Shown: one piece after another, positions 45,838 through 53,576 of the stretch | Layout of the letters: every line of letters starts with the position of its first letter | How positions within the stretch are numbered: the stretch's first letter is position 1 | IMG/VR virus record: IMGVR_UViG_3300045283_000397 | Span: 1 to 64,000 of that record | Length of the DNA stretch: 64,000 bases | Reading direction: 5' to 3' (one strand) | Source: a virus | Translations under genes and position numbers: made by a program | The notes under the pieces: model-generated | The model's input: the letters and a program-made list of their open reading frames with translations, nothing else | Database searches by the model: none | What the model was told of the DNA's origin: nothing

Positions 45838-47779
45838 TCCCCCAATCCTTACCGAATTCAGCGTCCACCTTCATCGGCACGCGCAATTGTACTACGTCAC
45901 GCATGATCTCGGCTACTCTCAGGGCCGTTTTTTCATCGCCCACCGACACATCTATCTCGTCGTGCATCATGAGCAGCGGCGTAATTCCCTCATGCCAACA
46001 TTGGCGAAGCGCCAACTTTGCCTGAATGGCCGCGCTACCCTGGATGAGGCGATTGAGGGCCTTCTGGCAGAAAGCCCGGCGCAAGCGCTTATCGGGCCAC
46101 AACGCGCGCGCGGCGGCCAGCGGACGAGGATAAGCGTAACCGGGTTCCCCGTCGCGCCAGGCCAACTCCCACAAATCGAAGTGAGAGCGCGCCCCGTTGA
46201 GCAAACGCACCCAGCCACGGCTTTCGGCCAGCTGCTGGCAGCGCTTTGCCAATTCCTTAACGAAGGGTAATTCGCGATTGTACTGATCCAAAATGGCGCG
46301 CGCAGCTTCCTCGCTCTGGCCAATCATCATCGCGAATTTCTTCACCCCGGCCCCATAGCTGACGCCGAAGTTTGCATCCTTAGCAGGTTTGCGATCCAGC
46401 CCCGTGATCTCGGCCACATATTGATGGAAGTCGGTCTCGGGGTCCTCGCGGTAGCGCTGTGCCGCTGCGCCCGCGCCAGGGAGATCTAGTAGCTCGGCGA
46501 AGTGCACGATCAATCTGTATTCCTGCTGGCTCCAATCGAACGAGCCCCACACTTCCCCCGGCTCCGGCAGGAACGCACCGCGGAACACCGCGGCTATCTC
46601 CTCATCGCGACTGGGCGCTTGCTGCAAGGCGGGGTCGGAATAGCTGAAACGATAGGAGCGCGTGCCATCCCCTGGTTCCCCTCGGTAAGAATTCACACTG
46701 GCGTGGAGCCGTCCTCTATGGGCGTAATCTAAGATAAATCCTTTAAGAAATTTGTCGGCTGCCTCGGTCAGCTGGTCCGCTCTCGACACCAGCCGCGGCA
46801 ACCAGTGTTCATGCCCCCTCATCCAATCCTTGGTAAATGACCCCTGGCCCGTTTTGGCCGTGCGCGGGTAGCCTATGCGCTGGGAGTCATGCGCCTTCTC
46901 CAGCCAGCGCGGCGAGCGCACCTGCTCCATCCCCAGCGCCGTCACTCCCAGCTGCTCGGTCAGCTCCTTCAGCACCCCATCGCGCTTTTCCAGCAGCGCC
47001 CCCCGGCTCCGCGCCACGCCCTCCAGGTCCACCCTAATGCCGCGGCGCCGCATCTCCAGGCACATGGGCACCAAATCCATCTCCAGCCTATACGCTGCCC
47101 AGGTGCCCTCGGCCTCCAGCGTCGGCACCAGCGCGTTATAGAGCGCCAGCGTGGCCCTGGCGTCCGCCTCCGCGTACAAGCCCACGTAGCGCGCCGGCAG
47201 CCTCCACAGCGCGCCCTTTACCGCGTCGCCATGGTACCCGTAGGCAGCCGCGGCCTCCCTAAGCGCGCGCTCGTCCTTCCCCGGCAGATCGCGCCACCGG
47301 CAGAGATCGTCCAGCTGGTAGTTGAGCCGATTCTCATCGACCATCACCGCGGCGGCCAAGCTATCCTCTATGATCGAGGGAGGTTCCAGGCCCCATTGGG
47401 CGCGCTGCCACCCGAGATCGTAGTTGGCAGAATGGTACAGCCAGCGCAGCCCCCCGGCCGCGGCGTGGTGGTCGCCCAGCCAGCGCCTCACCGCGCCTTC
47501 ATCAAAATTCGCCCCCTCAGGGTGGCGCAGCGGCACGTAGATGGCCTGATCGTCCCAGGCCCAAGCTATTCCGGCTATGTGCCCGCTACGGTACGGCCAG
47601 CCCGACCCGCGCCCGGCGGCGAGCGAGTCGTCGCGCGTCTCGATGTCTTCCGCGATAATCAACTCTCCCCGGTCGCGCAGATCGGGCAATTCCGCCGGCG
47701 CCACCCACGCGGAAGGCGGCGTTATCAAGGGGAGTTGCTCTCCTCCAATGTGGACGCTTTTGGCCCGGGCGCGCGCCAT
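45809..47779 (-). CDS. Family A (Pol I-type) DNA polymerase
   Basis: 656 residues. The N-terminal 3'-5' exonuclease region has IIAEDIETRDDSLAAG (D-x-E), HSANYDLGW and YAEADARATLALYNAL. Polymerase motif A is WGSFDWSQQEYRLIVHFAEL, motif B KDANFGVSYGAGVKKFAMMI, and motif C LLMMHDEIDVSVGDE (HDE). All catalytic residues are present, so proofreading and synthesis should both work. It lies with primase, SF1 helicases and exonuclease in the replication set. No intron was seen in it, although a homing endonuclease flanks it. Confidence 0.95.
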   Translation of the reverse strand: MARARAKSVHIGGEQLPLITPPSAWVAPAELPDLRDRGELIIAEDIETRDDSLAAGRGSGWPYRSGHIAGIAWAWDDQAIYVPLRHPEGANFDEGAVRRWLGDHHAAAGGLRWLYHSANYDLGWQRAQWGLEPPSIIEDSLAAAVMVDENRLNYQLDDLCRWRDLPGKDERALREAAAAYGYHGDAVKGALWRLPARYVGLYAEADARATLALYNALVPTLEAEGTWAAYRLEMDLVPMCLEMRRRGIRVDLEGVARSRGALLEKRDGVLKELTEQLGVTALGMEQVRSPRWLEKAHDSQRIGYPRTAKTGQGSFTKDWMRGHEHWLPRLVSRADQLTEAADKFLKGFILDYAHRGRLHASVNSYRGEPGDGTRSYRFSYSDPALQQAPSRDEEIAAVFRGAFLPEPGEVWGSFDWSQQEYRLIVHFAELLDLPGAGAAAQRYREDPETDFHQYVAEITGLDRKPAKDANFGVSYGAGVKKFAMMIGQSEEAARAILDQYNRELPFVKELAKRCQQLAESRGWVRLLNGARSHFDLWELAWRDGEPGYAYPRPLAAARALWPDKRLRRAFCQKALNRLIQGSAAIQAKLALRQCWHEGITPLLMMHDEIDVSVGDEKTALRVAEIMRDVVQLRVPMKVDAEFGKDWGSAKNAWNTA

Positions 47780-47783
47780 GGGG

Positions 47784-48059
47784 CTAGTGGGCCCGCAGCT
47801 TGGTCTCAGCCTTCAAGGCCAACCAGCCACGTTGGGTGGTATAGATAACCCTCTGTGCTTCATTCACGTAATAGGGCGGGGGTTTTTCGATTTGTTTATA
47901 TTTCTTCCAGGGTCTCCAAGGACGGGCGAAAAGCCGCTCCTTCCAGGTACGGCGCACCAAATCGAAATCAGTCAAATAGTCGCTGACCAAGACGCGCATG
48001 CCCCCAATCACCATTCCGGTGTCCAGATTCTGGCCTTCAAAGAGGTTCCCCCCGGTCAT
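47784..48059 (-). CDS. Hypothetical protein, 91 aa
   Basis: ATG at 48057-48059. Product MTGGNLFEGQNLDTGMVIGG, with VSDYLTDFDLVRRTWKERLF and ARPWRPWKKYKQIEKPPPYY. Basic C-terminus. The second half resembles small phage proteins that contain W..RW..L.P..P unit; no function known. Confidence 0.65.
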   Translation of the reverse strand: MTGGNLFEGQNLDTGMVIGGMRVLVSDYLTDFDLVRRTWKERLFARPWRPWKKYKQIEKPPPYYVNEAQRVIYTTQRGWLALKAETKLRAH

Positions 48060-48190
48060 CGCAACAGCACCCCCAGCAGCAGACCCGCGGGCATGGCCGC
48101 CGCTAGCGCCAGCGCTATGTTCTGCACCTGCTCGCCCACACTAGTGACCAGCAGCACGGGCTCGCGCCAGTCGGCCAGCAGCCTACGCAT
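48056..48190 (-). CDS. Small hydrophobic protein, 44 aa
   Basis: ATG at 48188-48190; its TGA overlaps the next start as ATGA. MRRLLADWREPVLLVTSVGE then QNIALALAAAMPAGLLLGVL: one likely membrane span. Placement and coupling support it. Confidence 0.5.
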   Translation of the reverse strand: MRRLLADWREPVLLVTSVGEQVQNIALALAAAMPAGLLLGVLLR

Positions 48191-48963
48191 CATGGGGCCT
48201 TGCTCAGGTGGTTCCATTTGATCATGGTGTGGCCGCTCTCGCCGTCAAGTTGCACATAGGCATCGCCATCTTGCAAGAACTCCTTGGCCACCCCGGTCCG
48301 GCCATAATAGGTATGGCCGGGGGTGGTGCACACCACCCGGTCGCCCACCTTCATATCGAAGGCACCGCCTCCGGGCACTATGTTCTGGCGCGCATGGTGG
48401 CCGCCATCTTCCGGTGTGCCCGGCCTGTTGGGCTCCTCGCGCCATTTGGCCCCGCGCCTTGCCAACTCCGCCCTTATATCGCGCGCCAGCGCGTCGCCCA
48501 CGCGCGAAAGCGGCGAGCGCCCGAGATCGATCAGTTGCGCGCGCAAGCCCGAGGTGGACCACTGATTTAGTGACTGTCTGTTGAGGGGAGGTTCCGTAGC
48601 CAGTGGCCCCGTCCTTATCACGCTGCGCGCAGCCATTTCCGCTTCCACTAAAAGCAAATAGCGCCTCAAGTCGCGCACCTCGGCCAACACGGTGCCATCC
48701 CCGCCTGTGGCGTCGGCTTCGACGGCGGCAAACACGTCGTAGCGCTCCACCGTCAAGTTGGGCTGGCCCGCGCGCGAGCGATTGAGAATGTGCGTCTCGC
48801 GCCCTAGCATATTCTCCAAGCGGTCCCACTTGCGCGCCAACATATGAAACGCGCCGCAACCACCACGCTTTTTCCAGGAACCTTGGTAAGTTTTTTCTTT
48901 TTCTTTTATATGTTCCACATCAGACTGGGCGATCGAAAATAAATAATCTAGATGGCTGGACAT
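48190..48963 (-). CDS. Hypothetical protein, 257 aa
   Basis: Starts MSSHLDYLFSIAQSDVEHIK. Contains YQGSWKKRGGCGAFHMLARK and WDRLENMLGRETHI, a pattern seen in phage proteins near replication genes. The C-terminal ~60 residues (DMKVGDRVVCTTPGHTYYGR, HTMIKWNHLSKAP) look like a small beta-barrel. It overlaps the HNH gene by 16 nt. Function unknown; nucleotide or DNA metabolism is possible. Confidence 0.68.
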   Translation of the reverse strand: MSSHLDYLFSIAQSDVEHIKEKEKTYQGSWKKRGGCGAFHMLARKWDRLENMLGRETHILNRSRAGQPNLTVERYDVFAAVEADATGGDGTVLAEVRDLRRYLLLVEAEMAARSVIRTGPLATEPPLNRQSLNQWSTSGLRAQLIDLGRSPLSRVGDALARDIRAELARRGAKWREEPNRPGTPEDGGHHARQNIVPGGGAFDMKVGDRVVCTTPGHTYYGRTGVAKEFLQDGDAYVQLDGESGHTMIKWNHLSKAP

Positions 48964-49454
48964 TTAGCCCTCCTTTTCTCCCAACCTCTTTTAGCAGACT
49001 TGGACATTCTTTCTTTCACTCCTGGTAAAGCCCACCATGCAAGAATAGAAGCTTTCATCTTAGGGCGGGGGCCGGGGGGCCTCTTGATTAAACCGTCTCT
49101 TTCAGCTTTTTGTTGGTTTTGAGATCGAGTGAGGAGTTGAAGATTTCTTAGTCTACAATCTAATTTCTTATTATTTATATGATCTACCTCCATTTTAAGG
49201 GAGATAGGACCATTAAACCAAAACCAAACTAACCGATGAGTATAAACCATTTTGCCGTGATGGCGAACTTGTCCTCTACCATTAGGACCGGGGGTGTGTC
49301 CCACTCTTCTCCAGGGGCCTTTAATATGGGTAGGGCCACCCATTTGCTTACAAGTTAAAATATGACCTGATTTATTTACTCTATAAAGACCACTGGTCTT
49401 CATAATAGGAAATAAATAATCGTTTTTACCTGTGTATCTATAATTAGGCACCAT
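48948..49454 (-). CDS. HNH homing endonuclease
   Basis: Start chosen at the ATG 49452-49454 (MVPNYRYTGKNDYLFPIMKT), inside the end of the HD gene. A NUMOD4-like N-terminus (SGLYRVNKSGHILTCKQMGG) is followed by THRLVWFWFNGPISLKMEVD with HINNKKLDCRLRNLQLLT, the HNH core D-H-I-N...N. AT-rich compared with flanking genes, so likely recently acquired. Free-standing, inserted between the HD nucleotidase and the 257-aa gene. Confidence 0.9.
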   Translation of the reverse strand: MVPNYRYTGKNDYLFPIMKTSGLYRVNKSGHILTCKQMGGPTHIKGPWRRVGHTPGPNGRGQVRHHGKMVYTHRLVWFWFNGPISLKMEVDHINNKKLDCRLRNLQLLTRSQNQQKAERDGLIKRPPGPRPKMKASILAWWALPGVKERMSKSAKRGWEKRRAKCPAI

Positions 49455-49989
49455 CGGCCACCGCCTCCTCCAGCCTCTCGCGCTTGATTTGATAGGCAAG
49501 CAGGTTGGTGCGGATAAATTCGGGCAGCTTCATCTCCAGCAGTGTCGCGCGGCACCGCTGGGCGACCAGCGCCGCATACCTATTGCCCATGTTGATCTCA
49601 TGCAGCGCCCATTCCAGCATCTCGAGCGTCTCGGCCGCTTTGAATACCGCGCGATCCATCTCGCTCAGCACCTGCACCCCCGGCAGCTGCCAGCGCTTGG
49701 CCATCGCGCGGTGCGCCTCGTCCTCGCTCACATCCAGCGCGGCCTTGAGCAGCTTGTTGCTGCGCTTGGCGTGCCAGCTACAATCCCCTGCCCAAAGTTC
49801 TCCCACATCATGGACTAGTCCATGGACTAGCACGTGGCGCGGGCAGTCAGGCCAGATCGCCAGCAGCAGCCGCATCACCTGCCAGCTGTGTTCCCCGGTA
49901 GTCTGGCGGCTAACGTGCGGGAACACCCCGTAGCGCGGTATCTGACCAGCGCGCCGGGCGTCTAGCACGTGCTCTTCGCGCATGGTCAT
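49444..49989 (-). CDS. HD-domain 5'-deoxynucleotidase-like hydrolase (YfbR-like)
   Basis: 181 residues. TTGEHSWQVMRLLLAIWP gives the first His, VLVHGLVHDVGELWAGDCSW gives the H-D pair, and EMDRAVFKAAETLEMLEWAL gives the later Asp. This is the E-H-S/T...H-D-x-x-E layout of YfbR-type 5'-deoxynucleotidases that dephosphorylate dNMPs. Phages with modified DNA often carry such enzymes to remove normal dNMPs. It lies in the same operon as the TS homologue. Confidence 0.83.
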   Translation of the reverse strand: MTMREEHVLDARRAGQIPRYGVFPHVSRQTTGEHSWQVMRLLLAIWPDCPRHVLVHGLVHDVGELWAGDCSWHAKRSNKLLKAALDVSEDEAHRAMAKRWQLPGVQVLSEMDRAVFKAAETLEMLEWALHEINMGNRYAALVAQRCRATLLEMKLPEFIRTNLLAYQIKRERLEEAVADGA

Positions 49990-50531
49990 GCGGGCGCCTT
50001 CGTCCTGATATTTTGCATGGCGAATTGCACGCAGCGCGCTTGATGCTTGGCATCGTCAAGGGCGTTGTGATGCATACCCTGGCGCAGAATGGATCGTGGA
50101 TCGAATTGAACGATTTCGAAAAGGGTGCGTGTGCAGCGCACATTCCAAAATTTCCAAGGCACCATGGTACCGACCGCGTGTGCCGCTGCCAGCCACAGCG
50201 GCTCATCAAAGTTGGCGCCGTGCGACCATATCTGCTCGGCCCTGGCTTCCCAGAGGAACCATTGGTGGAATTCCTTTACGACTTCGCTAAGCGCGCGCGG
50301 ATCGATTAGAAGCGCGGCTTCCGCTTCGCGCGATTGGCGTGACCACCATTCTTTGGTTGCTGTATCGACGATGAGGCCGGCTTCAAGGCAGGAAACATAG
50401 TCGATATTGCGATAGAATTCAGCACCCGTAATCTTCCCCAATGGATCGAATGCAACCGCCCCGATGGAGCGTAGCACGCACCCTGGCCGAGTGCCGTATG
50501 TTTCGAGATCGAGCATTACGTTGAGCATCAT
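49986..50531 (-). CDS. DEDDh 3'-5' exonuclease (RNase T/exo VIII-like)
   Basis: Start at the tandem ATGs 50526-50531 with SD GGAGG. 181 residues: MMLNVMLDLETYGTRPGCVL (D-x-E), later IWSHGANFDEPLWLAAA (H-G-x-x-F-D), C-terminal MHHNALDDAKHQARCVQFAM (H-N-x-x-D-D). This matches the phage family of short DEDDh exonucleases near recombination or replication genes. It overlaps its neighbours by 4 nt. Confidence 0.86.
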   Translation of the reverse strand: MMLNVMLDLETYGTRPGCVLRSIGAVAFDPLGKITGAEFYRNIDYVSCLEAGLIVDTATKEWWSRQSREAEAALLIDPRALSEVVKEFHQWFLWEARAEQIWSHGANFDEPLWLAAAHAVGTMVPWKFWNVRCTRTLFEIVQFDPRSILRQGMHHNALDDAKHQARCVQFAMQNIRTKAPA

Positions 50532-50629
50532 ATCCTCCGCCCCGCCCACACCAGCGCCGCGACAATCGCCAGCGCTAGCGCGCCCTGGGCCGCCTGGCCC
50601 AGGTCCATATACATCGGCCCCGTCATCAT
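50528..50629 (-). CDS. Single-pass membrane microprotein, 33 aa
   Basis: ATG at 50627-50629 overlaps the TS-homologue stop as ATGA. MMTGPMYMDLGQAAQGALAL then AIVAALVWAGRRI: one membrane span. Stop-start coupling on both sides supports translation. Confidence 0.5.
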   Translation of the reverse strand: MMTGPMYMDLGQAAQGALALAIVAALVWAGRRI

Positions 50630-51744
50630 GACGCCACCATCTCCGGCTTGCGCATCCGGCGCTCGAACCACTCGCGGCATGCAAGGCGCCAATCCGTCGC
50701 TGCTATTTCTGTGGTAAGCGCCAAGGCTTCATTGCGGTGGCCCAACCTCCACAGCCGCATGCAGACGGCCATGGGCCAGACCGTGCGCGAGAGGAACATA
50801 TTGCGGAACCCCCAATTTGGCGCGCAAGGCTCTGGGTCAATAACGTGTAGGTCGTCCAACATTTCCATCAAGCGCATCAGCTCCCGGTCAAAGCTCTCGG
50901 GCTCGTCCACCAGCGCCATCGGCGCCACCCCGGCCGTGGCGTAGCCGTTGCCCGCTAGCGCGAGAGGCAAGCCGAGGGCGCGCAGCGCGCTGACCGGGGT
51001 GCCCTTGGGTGCGCCCGCGCGTCGCGCCAAGCGCTCCAGTTCGATCACGTAGATATGTAGGTTCCAGCTAACCATGGTCAATGTGCCCACCTGCACTCCG
51101 ATCATGGCGGCTAGGTATTCGAGCAAAATTGCAAAATGAACGGAATTCGCGCCCGCAAGCCCAAACAAAAAATCATGGCTGCGGCTGGTGGTCATCATAT
51201 GCAGCGCATCGTCACGCACGCGCAAATTTATCATGAGATTACAGGGCCTATCGCGCCACTCGCCCTTGAGATCGTTGGCACCGATGGTATACCTATCGTA
51301 GACGTCGGCAGCGGCGATATCTGATGCATCCCACATCTGGATTACGGCCTGGCGATCCCCCCGGTTACGGCGCAGCTTCTCGATGCAGACGGCTAGCTGG
51401 TCGTAGCCGAAGTGCGTCCTCCACCTTTGTCCATAGCCGCCATGGATGTTGCCGTCGGGCTCGGCAAAGCGCGCGCCGAAGTCGCTGATGTAATTGTTGA
51501 GCAGAGCCGCGTCCGAGCGCCCCGCCAGCATGGCCGCCGCCTCTATGAGGTGGAATGCAGGATTGGCATCCCTCACCGCATTGAACAGCACGCACTCGCG
51601 CGGGCGCGCATATACGGTGGCCACCGGCCCCGGCGCCACCAGCACCGGCCCGTTGCGGGACGCCTCCTGGCTCCCGTGCTGGAGCAGATAGTCCACGCCC
51701 AGGGGCAGCGCCTCGGCGACATTGACCGCGTGTATTACGTGCAC
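50626..51744 (-). CDS. Thymidylate synthase homologue (TS or dUMP hydroxymethylase)
   Basis: 372 residues. The TS catalytic segment reads RPCNLMINLRVRDDALHMMT followed by TSRSHDFLFGLAGANSVHFA: active-site Cys, the R-S-x-D phosphate site and the Asn that reads uracil (Asp in dCMP enzymes). SWNLHIYVIELERLARR gives the H-x-Y. The N-terminal GGYGQRWR matches the Y.R.R region. The Asn indicates a dUMP substrate, but sequence alone cannot separate methylation from hydroxymethylation. Nearby TAGT-like and HMUDK-helical-like genes favour hydroxymethyl-dUMP synthesis. Confidence 0.85.
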   Translation of the reverse strand: MHVIHAVNVAEALPLGVDYLLQHGSQEASRNGPVLVAPGPVATVYARPRECVLFNAVRDANPAFHLIEAAAMLAGRSDAALLNNYISDFGARFAEPDGNIHGGYGQRWRTHFGYDQLAVCIEKLRRNRGDRQAVIQMWDASDIAAADVYDRYTIGANDLKGEWRDRPCNLMINLRVRDDALHMMTTSRSHDFLFGLAGANSVHFAILLEYLAAMIGVQVGTLTMVSWNLHIYVIELERLARRAGAPKGTPVSALRALGLPLALAGNGYATAGVAPMALVDEPESFDRELMRLMEMLDDLHVIDPEPCAPNWGFRNMFLSRTVWPMAVCMRLWRLGHRNEALALTTEIAATDWRLACREWFERRMRKPEMVAS

Positions 51745-51947
51745 TCGCGTGTCTCCGCGCTGGGATGGGCCGTGACAAAGGCGTCGCGCTCCTCCCGGAT
51801 GGCAAAGCCCCAGGTCCTAACGCGCGTGGAGAATACGACTGAGAGGTGCTTCCCCGGCACGCGCTCGGGCCGCACCTTGGTGCTGGATGTAGCGCAGAAG
51901 GGGTAGCGGTGTTTACGCTCTTCCCAAAATGTATGTGCTTTTCCCAT
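51735..51947 (-). CDS. Hypothetical protein, 70 aa
   Basis: Start placed at the ATG 51945-51947 (MGKAHTFWEERKHRYPFCAT); an ATG four codons earlier would fall in a candidate -10 box. Ends FVTAHPSAETRECT. Basic, unknown. Overlaps the TS-homologue start by 10 nt. Confidence 0.6.
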   Translation of the reverse strand: MGKAHTFWEERKHRYPFCATSSTKVRPERVPGKHLSVVFSTRVRTWGFAIREERDAFVTAHPSAETRECT

Positions 51948-51954
51948 GGGCACT

Positions 51955-51983
51955 ACCATGGGCCCGCGCGCAGGCGCAGTAAA
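51955..51983 (-). promoter_or_regulatory. Possible phage promoter (weak -10)
   Basis: Minus strand TTTACT (51978-51983), 17-nt spacer, CATGGT (51955-51960). The -35 box and spacer start (GCGCCTGCGC) match the promoter near 61,500, but the -10 is poor and the transcript would begin nearly at the next start codon. Confidence 0.35.
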
Positions 51984-52051
51984 GCGTGGAGGCCCGCCAG
52001 CGCTAGCTGGTCGGGCCCCCTACAGTCCAGCAACTCTGTGGGGGGACGGGG

Positions 52052-52687
52052 TTACTCGACCGCGACGTATCCCTTCTCCACGTCCCAGCGCAGGCAGCCC
52101 AGCGCCACCGAGCGCCCGAGCTTCTCGCACAGCGTGGCGACCTTTATGCCGGTGCGGTAGGCGGCGAACCATTCGTGCGCCTTGGTGCCCTCGCGCTTGG
52201 GGTTGCCCTCCGCCAGAACGGTGATCTTGGCCTCGTCGCCGTAGGCCGGCGCGCGTCCGCGCCGCCCGCTTCCATTGCCTTCCTTCTTCGCCTTCTTAGC
52301 CTTGGCCATCTGGCCCTCCTTGCTTTCTGCCGGGGCCGGATATGCCTGCGGCGGTTCCTGCGGTACAGTGGGTGGCTCGGCCGGGGTCACCCGCATGGCC
52401 TCGGCTTGGTCTTGTAACACCTCTTCGCAGAGGCGCTCGGCGCGCGGGTCGGCACGCAACCTAGCCAGGCCGGGGCTAATATCGTCCCCCCCGGCGCGGC
52501 GCTGGCCCTCCTTGTGGGCCTTCATGCTGCTGGCGATGGCCGCCAGCGACTTCTCGGCGTCGCTGCGGTCCTTGAAGCAGCGCCGCTCGCGATAGTGCGT
52601 CAATCCCGCGAGTTGCGCGTCGGCAACCAAAGTGTTGTAGGCGCGCAGCATCTGCTGGATGGTCATCTCGCTATAGTCGGTCTTCAT
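52052..52687 (-). CDS. Hypothetical DNA-associated phage protein, 211 aa
   Basis: The ATG at 52685-52687 has SD GGAGAG and the leader AACTGGGCA. N-terminal MKTDYSEMTIQQMLRAYNTL and THYRERRCFKDRSDAEKSLA; a middle Pro/Glu/Lys linker (MAKAKKAKKEGNGSGRRGRA); C-terminal ITVLAEGNPKREGTKAHEWF with AAYRTGIKVATLCEKLGRSV. The C-terminal unit resembles a small domain found in many phage and bacterial proteins, often next to DNA-binding parts. Function unknown. Confidence 0.7.
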   Translation of the reverse strand: MKTDYSEMTIQQMLRAYNTLVADAQLAGLTHYRERRCFKDRSDAEKSLAAIASSMKAHKEGQRRAGGDDISPGLARLRADPRAERLCEEVLQDQAEAMRVTPAEPPTVPQEPPQAYPAPAESKEGQMAKAKKAKKEGNGSGRRGRAPAYGDEAKITVLAEGNPKREGTKAHEWFAAYRTGIKVATLCEKLGRSVALGCLRWDVEKGYVAVE

Positions 52688-52726
52688 TGCCCAGTTCTCT
52701 CCTGATAGTGGTTTATTAGTATTCAA

Positions 52727-52755
52727 CCTCTAACCCATCTCTTGGAGAATGTAAA
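52727..52755 (-). promoter_or_regulatory. Possible phage promoter (weak -10)
   Basis: Minus strand TTTACA (52750-52755), 17-nt spacer, TAGAGG (52727-52732). The -35 fits the recurrent type, the -10 does not fit well. It is followed by the GAGAACTGGGCA leader of the 211-aa gene, as at stronger promoters. Confidence 0.4.
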
Positions 52756-52769
52756 GGGGGTCCGCGAAA

Positions 52770-53576
52770 TTATTTTCTTCCGTCTTCGGCTGCTTTTTTC
52801 CAGGCCACGGTGACTTCGGTGCGAGTGCCGAAGCCTTCGGCGTCTGTTTTATTGGCCTTTTGGCGTAATTTTACATAACCGGGGTGAAGTTCTACTAGGC
52901 GCTGAGCGCTGGCTTCGTGCAGCGCATGGGTGCGCCAGAGCGAGCATCCCCCCGGCGCATTGGTCTGTCCCTGATCGTTGGCCCAGTAGCAGAGATTGGC
53001 ATTGCCCAGACCCGCGCGCAATAGCTGGAGCTGTACGTCGAAGTCTTCCATGACCGGGAGGCGGTCATGTTCGCAGGCCAAGAATTCCTTGGTGCGATAG
53101 ACGAGCACACGCATCACGCGCGTGTCGCGCAGCACCAAGTCCTCCGGCGTGCCCACGCCGTGCCGATTGTTGCCTTCGCGGCTGCTCACCCCTGCCGAAG
53201 CCACCTCGGCCAAGCAATCCAGCAGCGCCGCCAGCATTTGTTCCATATCACCCCAGGCCACGGGGCGCAGGTGCCAGCTCTCGTTAGATTTCCTTACAAA
53301 AAAGCGCACGTCGTCGTCCATCATCAGGAAAGCATCCTGCCCCTGGCCGCTGGCCATTTCGCCAATGATGCGTCTCTTCTCACCGATAGACCTATATCCG
53401 ATTCCTTCTACCGTCACGCCTTTAATAGAGTTATTGGCCAATTTGTTCTTGTATCGGGCGACTTCGTCTCCCGGCACGACCAATATGGTGCGCGCGCGCA
53501 GCCCTGGTCCCATATCTGCGAGCGGGCCGTGTGGGATGAGCGCGGCGCGCCCCCGGCTGGGGATGTAGATCTTCAT
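52770..53576 (-). CDS. TAGT-like glycosyltransferase (DNA hypermodification candidate)
   Basis: 268 residues. Starts MKIYIPSRGRAALIPHGPLA, has IGYRSIGEKRRIIGEMASGQ and the acidic DAFLMMDDDVRFFVRK, then RHGVGTPEDLVLRDTRVMRV, VYRTKEFLACEHDRLPVMED and FDVQLQLLRAGLGNANLCYW. IPS.GRA, the DDD motif and the E.F...L acceptor segment are those of GT-A folds of the TET/JBP-associated glycosyltransferase group defined by Iyer, Aravind and colleagues. Members glycosylate modified bases in phage DNA. No TET/JBP gene is visible here. A surface-glycan role cannot be excluded. Confidence 0.66.
   Translation of the reverse strand: MKIYIPSRGRAALIPHGPLADMGPGLRARTILVVPGDEVARYKNKLANNSIKGVTVEGIGYRSIGEKRRIIGEMASGQGQDAFLMMDDDVRFFVRKSNESWHLRPVAWGDMEQMLAALLDCLAEVASAGVSSREGNNRHGVGTPEDLVLRDTRVMRVLVYRTKEFLACEHDRLPVMEDFDVQLQLLRAGLGNANLCYWANDQGQTNAPGGCSLWRTHALHEASAQRLVELHPGYVKLRQKANKTDAEGFGTRTEVTVAWKKAAEDGRK

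Noticed and set aside
45809-47779. Intein or intron in the DNA polymerase
   Set aside because: Motifs A, B and C are contiguous at normal spacing and the length is normal for phage family A polymerases.
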